64,000 nt of DNA from JAEXNA01 sp037968995. Its GTDB lineage: Bacteria > Vulcanimicrobiota > Xenobia > Xenobiales > JADMJV01. Shown here in pieces: positions 16,343 through 26,400 of this stretch (the first letter of the stretch is position 1; each line of letters begins with the position of its first letter). The DNA is taken from NCBI GenBank assembly GCA_037968995.1, contig JBBKWP010000325.1:1-64000 (forward strand). Reading direction: 5' to 3'. The position numbers and the translations under genes are program-made. The notes below the pieces were generated by a model. The model was not told the origin of the DNA. It saw only the letters and a list, made by a program, of their open reading frames with translations, and did no database searches.

Positions 16343-17790
16343 AGGATGGGACCAAACAGTCTGGCGATCTTCACCCCGAGTTTAAAAATCAGGCTCCGTC
16401 CATAGTAATCCTCTGAACCGACTTCTACGCTTTTCTTCAGATCCGCGTTCAGCATCGCTTCGACTTCCTGACAGAAGCCTCGGTCCTGTACAACCAGGTT
16501 GCCTTCGAAGTTGAGGCGCATGGAGCGGTTGTCCATGTTGGAGGAACCGACCCAGGCGAGGCGTTCATCGATCAGCATGGTTTTCTGATGAGGGTGGCCC
16601 GCGCGATACCGAAAGATCCGGATGCCGCTGTGTTCGATCTCTGGGAAATAGCTAAAGGCGGCGAGGTACATGATCAGCATGTCGTATCGCTCGGGAATAA
16701 TGATCCTGACATCGACCCCTCTCAGTGAGGCCAGAACCAAAGCATCGATGACAGATTGGTCGGGAATAAAGTAAGGACTAGCGATCCACAGTCTCTCTTT
16801 AGCCGATTGGATGCAATGGACGAAGAAGAGTATCCCGGTCGGCAAGGCGGACGCCGGACCGGTAGGAACGTAGAGTGCTCTGCGGTTTTGCTTCTTGGCC
16901 GGTGTCGGTTTCCAGTTTAGCTTGGGAAGGTTGGCAGTGGCCCAAAAGTAGTCTTCAGCCCAAATCAGCTGGATGTTTTGCACAACTGGGCCCTCGACAT
17001 AAACGTGAGTGTCTCTCCAGTTCCCGTAGAAAAGACTGGCACCGGTGGAGTCGTCGTGGACATTGACACCCCCAACGAGTGCTTTCTTTCCGTCGATGAC
17101 AGTGATCTTTCGATGGTTCCGGAAGTTATATTGAAATTTATTGAGGCGTCCCTTGGTGGTATAGAAGGGATGGATCTCGGCGCCCACCGCCCTGAGGTCG
17201 TCGATATAGTCCTGGGTCAGGTGTCCGATGCAGCCTAACTCGTCGTACATCAAGTAGATCCGCACGCCTTCACGACCCCGCGCCACTAAACGTTTCTTCA
17301 TCTCGGTCCCGATCTCATCGGCGGCGATGATGTAGAAGAAGATCAAAATATAGTCTTCGGCGGAGTCTATGGCCTCGAACAGCGACTGGAATGTCTCGGC
17401 CCCATCGACGAGCAGTTCCACATGGTTGCCGGATGTGAACGGAAGATGAGCCAATTTCTCGAGAACCAGAGTATCCGGATCTGAGTCGATTTGGCCGTTC
17501 TCGAGATAGTCACGGTGGAGCTCCAAGTTTTCTACGAAAACTTCCACGTCCCGAAACCGGTGGTGAGCCAAGGTGTGCGATCGGAGCAGTTTAACGTAGC
17601 CGTAAAATCGCTCACGACTCAGTACCCAATATAAGGGCAGGAAAAGGTAGGGAAAGGTGATCAAGGTGATCGACCATGCGATCGCTCCTGACGCCGTGCG
17701 GGCGTGCAGCACCGCGTGCAAGGCAGATAAGAGCCCTAGTAGGTGGATCGTCGAAAATCCGAGCGCGATAAGCCATCCGATAGATTCCAT
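16339..17790 (-). CDS. cls: cardiolipin synthase-like phospholipase D protein
   Basis: It would join phosphatidylglycerol molecules into cardiolipin at the membrane. The 483-residue protein has two N-terminal membrane helices (about 5-24 and 34-55). It also has two HKD motifs: HRKITVID within NFRNHRKITVIDGKKALVGG, and HQKTMLID followed by WVGSSNMDNRSM. This is the complete bacterial Cls layout. The ATG at 17790 gives the usual membrane N-terminus; GGAG lies about 14 bases upstream. The gene overlaps the EEP gene and is divergent from the translin gene. Confidence 0.92.
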   Translation of the reverse strand: MESIGWLIALGFSTIHLLGLLSALHAVLHARTASGAIAWSITLITFPYLFLPLYWVLSRERFYGYVKLLRSHTLAHHRFRDVEVFVENLELHRDYLENGQIDSDPDTLVLEKLAHLPFTSGNHVELLVDGAETFQSLFEAIDSAEDYILIFFYIIAADEIGTEMKKRLVARGREGVRIYLMYDELGCIGHLTQDYIDDLRAVGAEIHPFYTTKGRLNKFQYNFRNHRKITVIDGKKALVGGVNVHDDSTGASLFYGNWRDTHVYVEGPVVQNIQLIWAEDYFWATANLPKLNWKPTPAKKQNRRALYVPTGPASALPTGILFFVHCIQSAKERLWIASPYFIPDQSVIDALVLASLRGVDVRIIIPERYDMLIMYLAAFSYFPEIEHSGIRIFRYRAGHPHQKTMLIDERLAWVGSSNMDNRSMRLNFEGNLVVQDRGFCQEVEAMLNADLKKSVEVGSEDYYGRSLIFKLGVKIARLFGPIL

Positions 17791-17912
17791 AAACGCGATT
17801 TCTGCTCCGCGAGGTGAGTTCCCCCAATCGATGTGTGCTCCGCGACTTTGTCGTATCCTTGGGATGGGCAGCGCAAAAGGAGACGACCCGTGGCGAGCAC
17901 GAAGGGTGCCGT

Positions 17913-18584
17913 ATGTCATCTACAAGCCAACCCACTCAATCCTTGCGTTTAGAACTCGAACCTATCTCGGCTGAGATCAATGAACATTTTGAGCGCGTCG
18001 AGGCGGCTCGAGATCGTGGGCTGGGACTCCATCGCAAAGTCATCAAGCACTGCAGTCTTGGGATTAGGGCCATTCATCGGCAAGAGTTCCCCGAAGCTGA
18101 GGAACTGCTCCAGACGGCTCGAACTCTTTTGAACGAGGCCGAAGAAGGGCTCAAAGAGTTTCCGTTTATATACTACGCCGGATTTCTCCAGGACGCCCAA
18201 AAGGAGTACGCGGAAGGCCGAGTCACCCAAGCTCTGATCACCGGGCGCCCTCTGCCGAAACCGTCGGACATCGGTGTGGAGTATTCTCCCTACTTGAACG
18301 GTTTGGCGGAGGCTGTGGGCGAAATGAGACGATACATACTGGACCGAATTCGGCTCGGGGACCTATCCGAGTCCGAACGACTACTTGACTTGATGGACGA
18401 CATTTATTACACCCTGATCTCCATGGATTTTCCGGATGCCATCACGCGGGGTCTGCGACGTTCTACAGATGTTGCGAGAGGCTGCTTAGAGCGGACGCGT
18501 GGTGACTTGACTAATCACTTTGACCGACAGAAAATTGACCGGGCTCTGCGTCACATCGAAGAACGACTCATCAATCTTCCTTAG
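17913..18584 (+). CDS. translin-family protein
   Basis: Translin and TRAX are helical nucleic-acid-binding proteins; in eukaryotes they form the C3PO RNase. This 223-residue protein shows the family pattern throughout: an N-terminal helix with HRKVIKHCSLGIRAIHRQE, YAGFLQDAQKEYAEG, a YLNGLAEAVGEMRRYILDRI block (family GELRR region) and a C-terminal LRRSTDVARGCLERTRGDL. A bacterial or archaeal-type translin with unknown substrate is the best reading. The ATG at 17913 has GAAGGGTG upstream. It is divergent from cls with 122 bases between them. Confidence 0.8.
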   Translation: MSSTSQPTQSLRLELEPISAEINEHFERVEAARDRGLGLHRKVIKHCSLGIRAIHRQEFPEAEELLQTARTLLNEAEEGLKEFPFIYYAGFLQDAQKEYAEGRVTQALITGRPLPKPSDIGVEYSPYLNGLAEAVGEMRRYILDRIRLGDLSESERLLDLMDDIYYTLISMDFPDAITRGLRRSTDVARGCLERTRGDLTNHFDRQKIDRALRHIEERLINLP

Positions 18585-18605
18585 CGGATCGCCCTAAGGA
18601 GTTTC

Positions 18606-20345
18606 TTAGAATCCGATAGGGGTCGCCGCGGGCATCGGCACGGGTGCTGGCAGGGGTGCTGGCAGGGGTGCGGGTGCCGGGGCTACGTCTACCGGCGGAG
18701 GCACGATCTGTACGGTGGCTGGTCGTTCCGCGGGAGCCGTCGGAACCGGGATCACTTCTCGCGGTACGGGCGCCGGGAGTTCCGGCGCTACCGCCTCGGA
18801 GGGTACCGTGGGATAGCCTGGTTGGGTAACGTCTTGATCGGAATTGTTCGAATCAGGCCAGGCTTCGGACTCCTCGGCTTCGGCTGGGACGTAGGGTTGT
18901 TCGATGGAATGTCGTGAGGGGGGCAGTTGTCTGGGAACAAAGTTGCCATTGGAGTAGCTGTTTGTTCTCAAGGGCTGGGGTGGCGCGGTCTCTTTGAGGT
19001 GACCGGGAAGGTCAGGCCAGTTGCCCGTCTCCTTGTCGCCGATCACGATCAAGAGGTCGTCCTCACTGTTGCTGGTTGGGCGTCCCTTCTTTGCTTTAAG
19101 ATCTCCGGTCACCACGTTGACAACACCCTCTAGGCGCGGAACCTTGTTGAGCCAACTGACGTATGTGGTGGTCGTGTCCGTGGGATCCTCTTCGGTAAGC
19201 ATTTCAACCTGGCTCCCGACGAAACCCGCTGAGCTCAAACGATCGGCGAGTCCGTAGGCCACGTCGGAGGAGGCTTTTTTGTAAACGATCTTTATGCGCA
19301 AGTCCGCTTTCGAAAGCCATTCCAGACTTTTTAAAAGACGTCGCACCGTGCGCTCGTTCTCTGGGGCATAAGGTTCGATGTAGGAAGTGCCGTTCGCGTC
19401 GACAGCGTCGTCACCCACCACGGTTCCACTTCGCAGTCCCGCGAAGTCGAAGCTGCCGTAGAGAGTCGCGAGCCCAACCATGTCCAGAATTTTGAAGTCG
19501 GTGTCGATGGTTTGCTTCACGACTTTGGCAATGTCACTGAGGCGTGAGATGAGCGCCGGTTCCCTGACTTTGCTACCCAAAACCCGAATCACTTGCTGTT
19601 GTCGACGGATCCGGCCGCGGTCTCCCTCTTCGTCCATTCTGAACCGCGCGTAACCGACCGCTTGCTCGCCGGTGAGCACCTGGGGACCTTTTTTTAGATG
19701 AATGTGGAGATTTCCCCAGTTGTCGTCCCAGTCCATGTCCTTCTCGACGTCGATGGCCAGTCCCCCGAGGGCGTCAATGAGGTCCTTTGCCCCTTGAACT
19801 TTCACCACCACATGGTGCTGGATAGGAATACCCAGAAACTCCGAAGCCGTTTTTTTCGCTTGCTCGACCCCACCATAGGAGTACGCGGAGTTGATTTTTT
19901 CGTAACCGTAGCCTTCACCGATATAAACACGGGTGTCTCGGGGTATACTGACGACGTTGAGAAACTTTCCGTCCCGAGACAAGGAAACCACCATCATAGT
20001 GTCCGAGCGGGCACCTGTCGTGTAGAGAATCCCTTTTTCGTCATAGTTGTAATCGATGCCGAGGAGAAGAACGTTCAATCGATCAGAATTTCCGAACACC
20101 CGCTCGCCTGTTTCTTCGGCCTTCAACACCTGCAGGGGTCGATAATCGGTGCCCCCGGATTCAGCGACTGGTCTTACGACATATTCCGTATAGAACAGGC
20201 CACCGACAAGGGCCGCGCCACCAAAAAGCCACCAGATAATATTCCAGATCACGAACCTTCGAGAGCTTGGAAGTCGACGTGTCCAGGGGAGTTTCGCCTT
20301 AGCTGGTGGGGTGGCGGCCTTGGGTACCGATTCTTCGTTTGTCAT
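18606..20345 (-). CDS. LytR-CpsA-Psr (LCP) family glycopolymer transferase
   Basis: LCP enzymes move undecaprenyl-linked glycopolymers onto peptidoglycan or related acceptors. The 579-residue protein has a cytoplasmic N-terminus, one membrane helix (about 31-53) and an extracytoplasmic LCP domain. The domain has LLLGIDYN, ARSDTMMVVSL, SIPRDTRVYI, KINSAYSYGG and YARFRMDEEGDRGRIRRQQ. A LytR C-terminal domain follows (about 350-440). The tail of about 130 residues is Pro/Ala-rich and ends in short PAPLPAPLPAP repeats, like a wall-spanning linker. It faces rsmA across a 172-base gap. It suggests an envelope with an attached glycopolymer. Confidence 0.92.
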   Translation of the reverse strand: MTNEESVPKAATPPAKAKLPWTRRLPSSRRFVIWNIIWWLFGGAALVGGLFYTEYVVRPVAESGGTDYRPLQVLKAEETGERVFGNSDRLNVLLLGIDYNYDEKGILYTTGARSDTMMVVSLSRDGKFLNVVSIPRDTRVYIGEGYGYEKINSAYSYGGVEQAKKTASEFLGIPIQHHVVVKVQGAKDLIDALGGLAIDVEKDMDWDDNWGNLHIHLKKGPQVLTGEQAVGYARFRMDEEGDRGRIRRQQQVIRVLGSKVREPALISRLSDIAKVVKQTIDTDFKILDMVGLATLYGSFDFAGLRSGTVVGDDAVDANGTSYIEPYAPENERTVRRLLKSLEWLSKADLRIKIVYKKASSDVAYGLADRLSSAGFVGSQVEMLTEEDPTDTTTTYVSWLNKVPRLEGVVNVVTGDLKAKKGRPTSNSEDDLLIVIGDKETGNWPDLPGHLKETAPPQPLRTNSYSNGNFVPRQLPPSRHSIEQPYVPAEAEESEAWPDSNNSDQDVTQPGYPTVPSEAVAPELPAPVPREVIPVPTAPAERPATVQIVPPPVDVAPAPAPLPAPLPAPVPMPAATPIGF

Positions 20346-20437
20346 AGTTCGATCTACTCATTCCTCAAAAGTCGGTTTCGCTAAACCCAGATGGTGAGAA
20401 AACGGCCCTGGCCCTCTTCCTCCACACCCCTTCCTCA

Positions 20438-20458
20438 GGGTTGAAGAATTGTCAACCC
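20438..20458. promoter_or_regulatory. 7-bp inverted repeat between the LCP gene and rsmA
   Basis: GGGTTGA (20438-20444) and TCAACCC (20452-20458) form a perfect inverted repeat with a 7-base centre. It contains a perfect TTGACA on the minus strand, but no good -10 at normal spacing. It could be an operator or a hairpin in the rsmA leader; I cannot assign a regulator. Confidence 0.35.
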
Positions 20459-20517
20459 CGTCCTTCTCGACAAAGACCAGGACGCAAAAACTCCACTCCC
20501 AGTTGGAGAGAGGCATA

Positions 20518-21324
20518 TTGCCCAGTCGCTCTAAACACCAGCCTATGGGAAGACGATGGGGCCAGCACTTTCTCCGCAGTGAACCAGTGATTGCAAGAAT
20601 CGTTGCTTCGGCGGCCATAGATAAAACGGATCGCATCTTTGAGATCGGACCGGGAGAAGGTGTTTTGACCAGGCACCTTTGTCAATTGGCTGAACAAGTT
20701 CACGCTTACGAGATCGATCCTGTACTTTGCGCTGCCCTTCGCGCCGCTGGAATGGAGAACCTCACGGTACACGAAGGAGACTTTCTTAAACAAGAGTTTG
20801 AGTCGTTCGCAGACGGGGAGCCTTGGAATGTGGTGGCGAATCTGCCTTACTACATCACAGCACCCATCTTAGAGAAGCTCTGCTGGCAGCGCTGCTTGCC
20901 GTTTCGCTCGGCGATTCTCATGATGCAAGACGAGGTAGCCCAAAGACTTTGCCATCCGTCGAGTCGTCACGCTGGAGCCATCACCTATATCGTGGGGGCG
21001 TTCCACCAAGTGGAATATCTTTTCAAGGTCTCACCTGGGTGCTTCGATCCGCCTCCGAAGGTCGAATCGGCGGTCATCAAGATCACCCCTACCCCAGAAG
21101 CCGCCACCGGGGCTATCGATTCGGAACTCACGCGTCGATACGAACGCTTAGTGGCCACCGCGTTCGGCCAGCGTCGAAAGCAACTCGGTCGCTCGTTGAG
21201 GGGTCTGAGTCCCGAAGTTCCTAAAATTTTAGAGAGAGCTGGGATCGATCCCAAAAGACGTCCGGAGACCCTCGCCGTCCAGGAGTTTTGGACCCTCGCG
21301 AGAACCTGGACGGACCATGTCTGA
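20518..21324 (+). CDS. rsmA: 16S rRNA dimethyladenosine transferase
   Basis: It dimethylates two adjacent adenosines near the 3' end of 16S rRNA, the KsgA reaction. The 268-residue protein contains GQHFLRSEPVI, the SAM-binding FEIGPGEGVLTR, the catalytic NLPYYI and the FDPPPKVESAV region typical of KsgA. I chose the TTG at 20518 because GGAGAGAGG sits four bases before it and it gives the usual length. ATG 20545 is shorter and lacks an SD; TTG 20449 is longer. The stop overlaps the next gene by eight bases, so this begins a long co-directional block. Confidence 0.93.
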   Translation: MPSRSKHQPMGRRWGQHFLRSEPVIARIVASAAIDKTDRIFEIGPGEGVLTRHLCQLAEQVHAYEIDPVLCAALRAAGMENLTVHEGDFLKQEFESFADGEPWNVVANLPYYITAPILEKLCWQRCLPFRSAILMMQDEVAQRLCHPSSRHAGAITYIVGAFHQVEYLFKVSPGCFDPPPKVESAVIKITPTPEAATGAIDSELTRRYERLVATAFGQRRKQLGRSLRGLSPEVPKILERAGIDPKRRPETLAVQEFWTLARTWTDHV

Positions 21325-21703
21325 AATCGCATCGAGATTCCTACGACACCTCCAGGAAGACATTCAGCAACTTTGTGACCCCGACTGTCCGGTCGGTGAC
21401 CGGTTGCGCGAATTGTCGCTGCGGCTCGACGTGGTGGACGTCGGCGGGGGACACCCTATCGCTTGGGATAAAGACCAGGGCCGGGTTCTGATCGACCTAG
21501 GACATCCCGCCGTCAAGACATTGATCAATAGTCCAGCCAGACGCCGTACCGATCTTGTTTTCTTTATCTCGTCTTTGGTGAGCTTGCTCAATCGCGAGGA
21601 GGCCGAAATCACTGACGAGCATGAACGTGTCTTCCACGCGAAGCTTCTCCGTTTCGCTTTGGAGAACTCCCAAGGGAGTTGGACGGCTTCCGCGCCGACG
21701 TGA
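21317..21703 (+). CDS. small protein sharing a C-terminal domain with the 1138-aa protein
   Basis: Unknown function. The 128-residue soluble protein ends in a segment (ITDEHERVFHAKLLRFALEN then SQGS) that matches the last residues of the large GHKL-like protein encoded at 23454-26870 (VTDLDEKVFHTRLLRRSLQG then LQGS). About 13 of 24 positions are identical, including VFH, LLR and QGS. A preceding GRV strand and an SSL/SAL helix also align. The two genes therefore share a domain and lie in one cluster. It overlaps rsmA by eight bases and the permease gene by four (GTGA). Confidence 0.7.
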   Translation: MSEIASRFLRHLQEDIQQLCDPDCPVGDRLRELSLRLDVVDVGGGHPIAWDKDQGRVLIDLGHPAVKTLINSPARRRTDLVFFISSLVSLLNREEAEITDEHERVFHAKLLRFALENSQGSWTASAPT

Positions 21704-22662
21704 AGTGGCGATGGGGAGCGGTCCTCGTCTTGACGTTGTTGTTCGGTCTCGCGACCGGCGCCGGCACGATCCATTGGCCTTCTCTTTTTAGTCCCTCGGA
21801 TCTGAGTCCCCAAGGGGTCACCTCTCGACTGCTGTTTTGGCATCTTCGGTTTCCCAGAGTTCTCACGGCAGCAGCTGTAGGTGCTGGGTTAGCGGTCGTG
21901 GGAGCCGTTTTGCAGTCACTGCTGCGCAATCCGCTGGCCGACCCTTTTCTGATAGGTGTCAGTTCGGCGTCCGCCGCGGGTACTGTGGTGGCATTGGCTG
22001 CCGGTTGGCTGGAGGCTCGCTTTGGAGTGTCGGTTGGGGCCGCCCTCGTAACTCTCTTACTCCTCGACATGATGGCCTTCCGACGTCAAAAATGGAGCGA
22101 CCATTATCTCCTGATCGCTGGGGTCGCTATCACCTACCTGTTCACCGCGATCACCGGCCTCGTGGTGGCCCTAGCGGACCCGGAAAAAACTCGGGGACTG
22201 CTGTTTTGGCTGATGGGCGGTTTTTTCGAGCGCGACGCGCTGGGAACTGGCTTATCTGTTGTTGTTCTCGTCGCAGTCTGCTGCTTTCTCTATGGAAAAG
22301 CCAACGACCTCGACGTCTTGGCGGCAGGCGACGAGACCGCGCATGTTCTCGGCCTGCGACCGCATAAGCTTCGACGTCAACTGTTCTTCGTGTCGAGTCT
22401 TTTGGTGGGCGTCGCGGTGGCTACCGCGGGGGGGATAGGGTTCGTAGGAATGATCGTGCCCCACTTGGCCCGTCTTTCCTGCGGAGTGAATCATCGGCGA
22501 CTCTTGATTTTGTGCGCCTTGGGCGGTGCGGCTCTCACCGTGGGGGCCGACACCTTGGCTCGAACCGTTCTCTCTCCCCGAGAGATTCCGGTCGGATTGA
22601 TCACAGCATTGATAGGGGCGCCATTCTTTCTTTACCAACTCCACCGAGGTCGCGGACTGTAG
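21700..22662 (+). CDS. FecCD/BtuC-family ABC transporter permease
   Basis: The membrane half of an importer for iron-siderophore, heme or cobalamin. The 320-residue protein has about nine to ten membrane helices. Family motifs are LRFPRVLTAAAVGAGLAVVG, LLRNPLADPFLIGVSSA and GFVGMIVPHLAR, the loop that contacts the ATPase. I placed the start at GTG 21700, whose GTGA overlaps the previous stop; a TTG at 21679 is possible. The ATPase gene follows after three bases. No substrate-binding protein is encoded nearby, so the ligand is unknown. Confidence 0.9.
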   Translation: MKWRWGAVLVLTLLFGLATGAGTIHWPSLFSPSDLSPQGVTSRLLFWHLRFPRVLTAAAVGAGLAVVGAVLQSLLRNPLADPFLIGVSSASAAGTVVALAAGWLEARFGVSVGAALVTLLLLDMMAFRRQKWSDHYLLIAGVAITYLFTAITGLVVALADPEKTRGLLFWLMGGFFERDALGTGLSVVVLVAVCCFLYGKANDLDVLAAGDETAHVLGLRPHKLRRQLFFVSSLLVGVAVATAGGIGFVGMIVPHLARLSCGVNHRRLLILCALGGAALTVGADTLARTVLSPREIPVGLITALIGAPFFLYQLHRGRGL

Positions 22663-22665
22663 CTC

Positions 22666-23457
22666 ATGAGCACCAATCTGCCGACGACGCGACTCAGTTT
22701 TTCCGATCTGGTTTATGAACGGGCGGACCGCAGGGTTCTTGGGGCGTTGAACGGAGAGTTTCGAGTTGGAGAGTTTACTGGTGTGGTGGGTCCCAACGGT
22801 AGCGGCAAGAGCACCCTCTTGCGCCTGCTTTACGACTATCTCGAACCGACTCAGGGGACTGTCGAACTCGACAGGAGAAAGCTGCGAGACCACGACCCCA
22901 GAGCGCTAGCCTGTCTCCTCGGGGTTTGTCCTCAGGAGCCGGAACCGAGTCTCGATTTTCCTGTGGAGCAGGCGCTGGCCTTGGCCACGAATGGAGACCT
23001 CCAAGCGATGGCTCAGGCCGTTGATAGCCTTGATTTTCTGGCACTGCAGGCCCTTTTCGGTCGCCGCCTTTCTGAGCTGTCTGGAGGAGAGAAGCAGAAA
23101 GTCCGACTCGCCAGAGCCATTTTGATAGAGAAGCCTTGGCTTGTGCTCGATGAACCGGCCAACCATTTGGATCTGCGCGCGACTTGGTCGCTGATGAGCT
23201 ATCTTCAGAGTCGGCGAGACAGTGGCGTCGTCTGCGCAATGCACGACCTGTCCCTGGCGGTCGCGTTCTGCTCGCGCCTGCTGGTTTTAGATCGGGGGAT
23301 CGCGGTCGCTTTCGGCCCTCCCTCGGAGGTCTTGACTGAGGATTTGCTGGCTGAGGTATTCGGTCTCAAGGCCCAGGTCGTGACCCAGTCTGGAGGAGTC
23401 GTTCGTTTGGAGATTTCCGGTGTCAGCGACCTCCTCGAGAGGGGTGCGGTCCATTGA
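22666..23457 (+). CDS. ABC transporter ATPase, FepC/BtuD-like
   Basis: The cytoplasmic ATPase partner of the FecCD-type permease. The 263-residue protein has Walker A GPNGSGKST (about 43-51), the Q-loop CPQEP, the signature LSGGEKQKVRLARA, Walker B LVLDEPANHLD and the H-loop in MHDLSLA. It matches the siderophore/cobalamin importer class, including a short C-terminal extension. Its stop overlaps the next start (TTGA), tying the transporter to the unknown large protein that follows. Confidence 0.93.
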   Translation: MSTNLPTTRLSFSDLVYERADRRVLGALNGEFRVGEFTGVVGPNGSGKSTLLRLLYDYLEPTQGTVELDRRKLRDHDPRALACLLGVCPQEPEPSLDFPVEQALALATNGDLQAMAQAVDSLDFLALQALFGRRLSELSGGEKQKVRLARAILIEKPWLVLDEPANHLDLRATWSLMSYLQSRRDSGVVCAMHDLSLAVAFCSRLLVLDRGIAVAFGPPSEVLTEDLLAEVFGLKAQVVTQSGGVVRLEISGVSDLLERGAVH

Positions 23458-26400
23458 AACGGGACAAGGACCCCTTGGCTGAATTGGTCTCGGGTTTGTC
23501 TTCGGCTGGGCGGACCGAATCGTCTTCGTCGGGTTTCACCCTGGCCTCGGATAAGGCCCGCGCAAAGCTGCAAGAATTCGCTCTTTCGAATCCGGAGAAT
23601 TTTCAGCTTTTACTCTTGGCGGGACTTTATGCTTTGGGGAGTCGACATTTTCAGGTGGAGGTCGATGCGGATGACCTCCGAGTGGCCGGCGACCTTCCCC
23701 TGGATCGGGGAGCGTTCCACGATCTTTGGAAATCGGTTGTCGGTGGGTCCGGGGGACTGGGCGTGTTGGGCTATCGGGTCTTGGCCATCGCCATCTTGAC
23801 CAGCGTGCGATTCGATAGCGTGGATTGGCGTATCGAGAGTCGAGATCAAGAAGGGTCGTGGATGTATCAAGTTGAGATACGACGAGGCGACATTCACAAG
23901 CAAGCTTTGCAGTCCATGCCCTCGGCGCCTCAAGGCGTGGCGATACACGTCAAACGAAAGTCCCTAGGACAGGTTGTCTCTAGATTTTTTCAAAGGACGT
24001 TTAGAAAGTTCATAGATCCGGAGTCCGACGATATTCGACTCTTCCGCGACAGAGTTTTTCTGCCGCGCGAATCCACCTTGACGATCAACGGTCAGGCTCT
24101 CTTAGTGACCTCTAATGACCACCAGATCTCAGTCTTGGCCTCGTTAAAAAGCGGGGATGCTCCCGACCTAGTGGATTGCCCAAGAACTTTCCGTCGTAAG
24201 AAAGACCACACCATGCTGGTCCTGATGGTGGACCCCGACCGCGAGTCGGACAGTTCCGTTCCCGGGCTGCCAAAAACTGTTCACTGGATCTGGAACGGAT
24301 TGCGCATGGACACCACCGCTCTGGGGCTCAGTTACGATTTCTGTCGAGTGTTTGTCTGGGCTCCGGAACTGCGGACCGATCTTTCGTTTTCCAGTTTGAT
24401 CGACAATCGAGAGAAGCAGTCCATGGAACGTACCGCACGCGACCTGGTGCGAGAACTCCTCAAAGATGTAGCGCTCTCTCTAAAAGAGGATTTGGAAAGG
24501 GTGGGGCCTTCCCGTATTGATGAATTCGCTGCGGCTCGAAAAATCATCTTGACGGCTATCGGACGCCGTATTGACATGTCTGCCAACAGAAATCGATTTG
24601 CGAGCGTGAATAGGTCCCTTGTCGAGTGTCCTATCTTTCGCGTCTCAAAAGAGGACGGTTCGGAGTCCTTGGAGAGCTTCGCGGACCTTTGGAGTCTATA
24701 CGAGACGGGTGCCCCCCTGGCTTTGTTTCGGGACCGAAAGGAGTGGCGCCCAGTAAACCCTTGGCGAGGTCGGCCGCTCGTGGTGTACACGGACGGTGAG
24801 GAACGGAACCTGTTGCTGAAGAAGTTCGGCCGCGCGAACAAATTATGTGCGGCGACGCTGCTGGAAGAGCTGGCGGAGTTGACCGCCCGGAAACTAGGAG
24901 AGGGACTCCGGCTAGAACAGAGTCTTCCTACTAGCCAGTCAAACCCGTTGTTGCAGGGCCGCGTGACGGTTGGGGCGGAATCTGTGGACTGGAAGCTCAA
25001 CGAAGTCGATGAGAAAGCCCTCAAAGCCAAGAACTTTGTCACCACGGGTGCGAACCTTAAAGTTCTGCGAGAGGGGCGGCTGTATTTCGAAGACGCCACT
25101 CTGCCGCTTCCCGCCTGCCTTTCCCTACAGACCGAAGCGGCCTGGGAGCCTGACTATCTTGGGCGAATGGCTGACCGTGACTTACTTTTGCAGGTCCTTA
25201 CAGACGTCGTGCTCTCGATGCTCGATGCTGTTGCCGCCGGAGCAGGCGGAGGCCCACCCGGCCTTCAGGATGCTTTGCTCTCGGCCATGTTGCTGGTCAC
25301 CATTGATGGGTACGACGACAAACTGTTCCAGGCTGCCGTCGTTCGGAAGTCCGCTTGGATGGTGGCTAGGCGTCCGAGCGACGGACCCCGTTGGTGGAGC
25401 CCGCAAGACTTTGAGGCGCATTTAGCGCGATGGGATGCACCGGTCTACTACGGTCGCCTGGACCTTGATCTCGACTCGGCGAAGGGGGTCGGGGCCTGGA
25501 AAGAATTGGAAGTCTTGGCGATTCCATCCAGTGTAGCGGAATTGGCGGGGAGGGTCCTTGGTCGAAAGGCGGAGTCGGCCCGCGGGTTCGATCGACTCGC
25601 TCGAAGAGTTCTCGCGCCCGATTCCACTCCCATGGGGATCTGGACATCGACCATTGAAGGTGCACGGTGTCAGGTGATTCACGGGGCTCTGAAAGCCATT
25701 AAAGTGACCGTCCTCAGCCAAACGGCAGCCGCTTCGGATCCAGGCCTTGTTCGGCTTCAACATTTCCTTCATCAGCGGCCTCTCGCATTACGAACCGTCT
25801 CAGGTGCGATTTCGCCAGTCCATCTCGATATCTGGTGGGAAGACGCTTGGCCGGACGGCAGCGGGAAGTCTCTTTATGGAGGAGTCCTTGAAGGGCTGGA
25901 ATCCCACCTGACGGGGCTACTTCGAGAAGTTGCGTTGGAATTCTTTGAGAATGCTTGTGCTAGGCAGATCTACGAGGCGGACTCCACTTTCGTCGCCTGC
26001 GGCCTGTTTGAGATCTTGAGCGAGCCTGAACTTCGCCATAGAAAGGTCCTCTTGCTGGCAGACGGACACAAGGTCGGTGTTAAGGATCTTCCCACCCCGG
26101 AAGGGTCGGTTGACTATTTCACCCGGCCGACTCTCTTTCGACAGGTACCTGGACATACGGTTTACGCTCCTGGGGCCTTGCCGGAGTTGTTGCCCTTGTT
26201 GTGCGAGACGCCGTGGTGGGTCAACCTTGACGACACCACCGAGCTTCAGGCTCCTCTTGGAGCGGCAGGAATAGAATCCCCCACTTTTGGTACTCCGGAG
26301 TCTCTCCCAGCCGAGGCCGATGAGGGAGCCTTGGTCGAATCGAGCGAGAAGCTCGTCACTTCGACGAAAATCCCGTTCGTAGTGAAAGCAAGAAAACCAC

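Noticed and set aside
24332..25099. Minus-strand open frame of 255 codons inside the giant gene
   Set aside because: Ser/Arg-rich shadow translation with no SD or domain.
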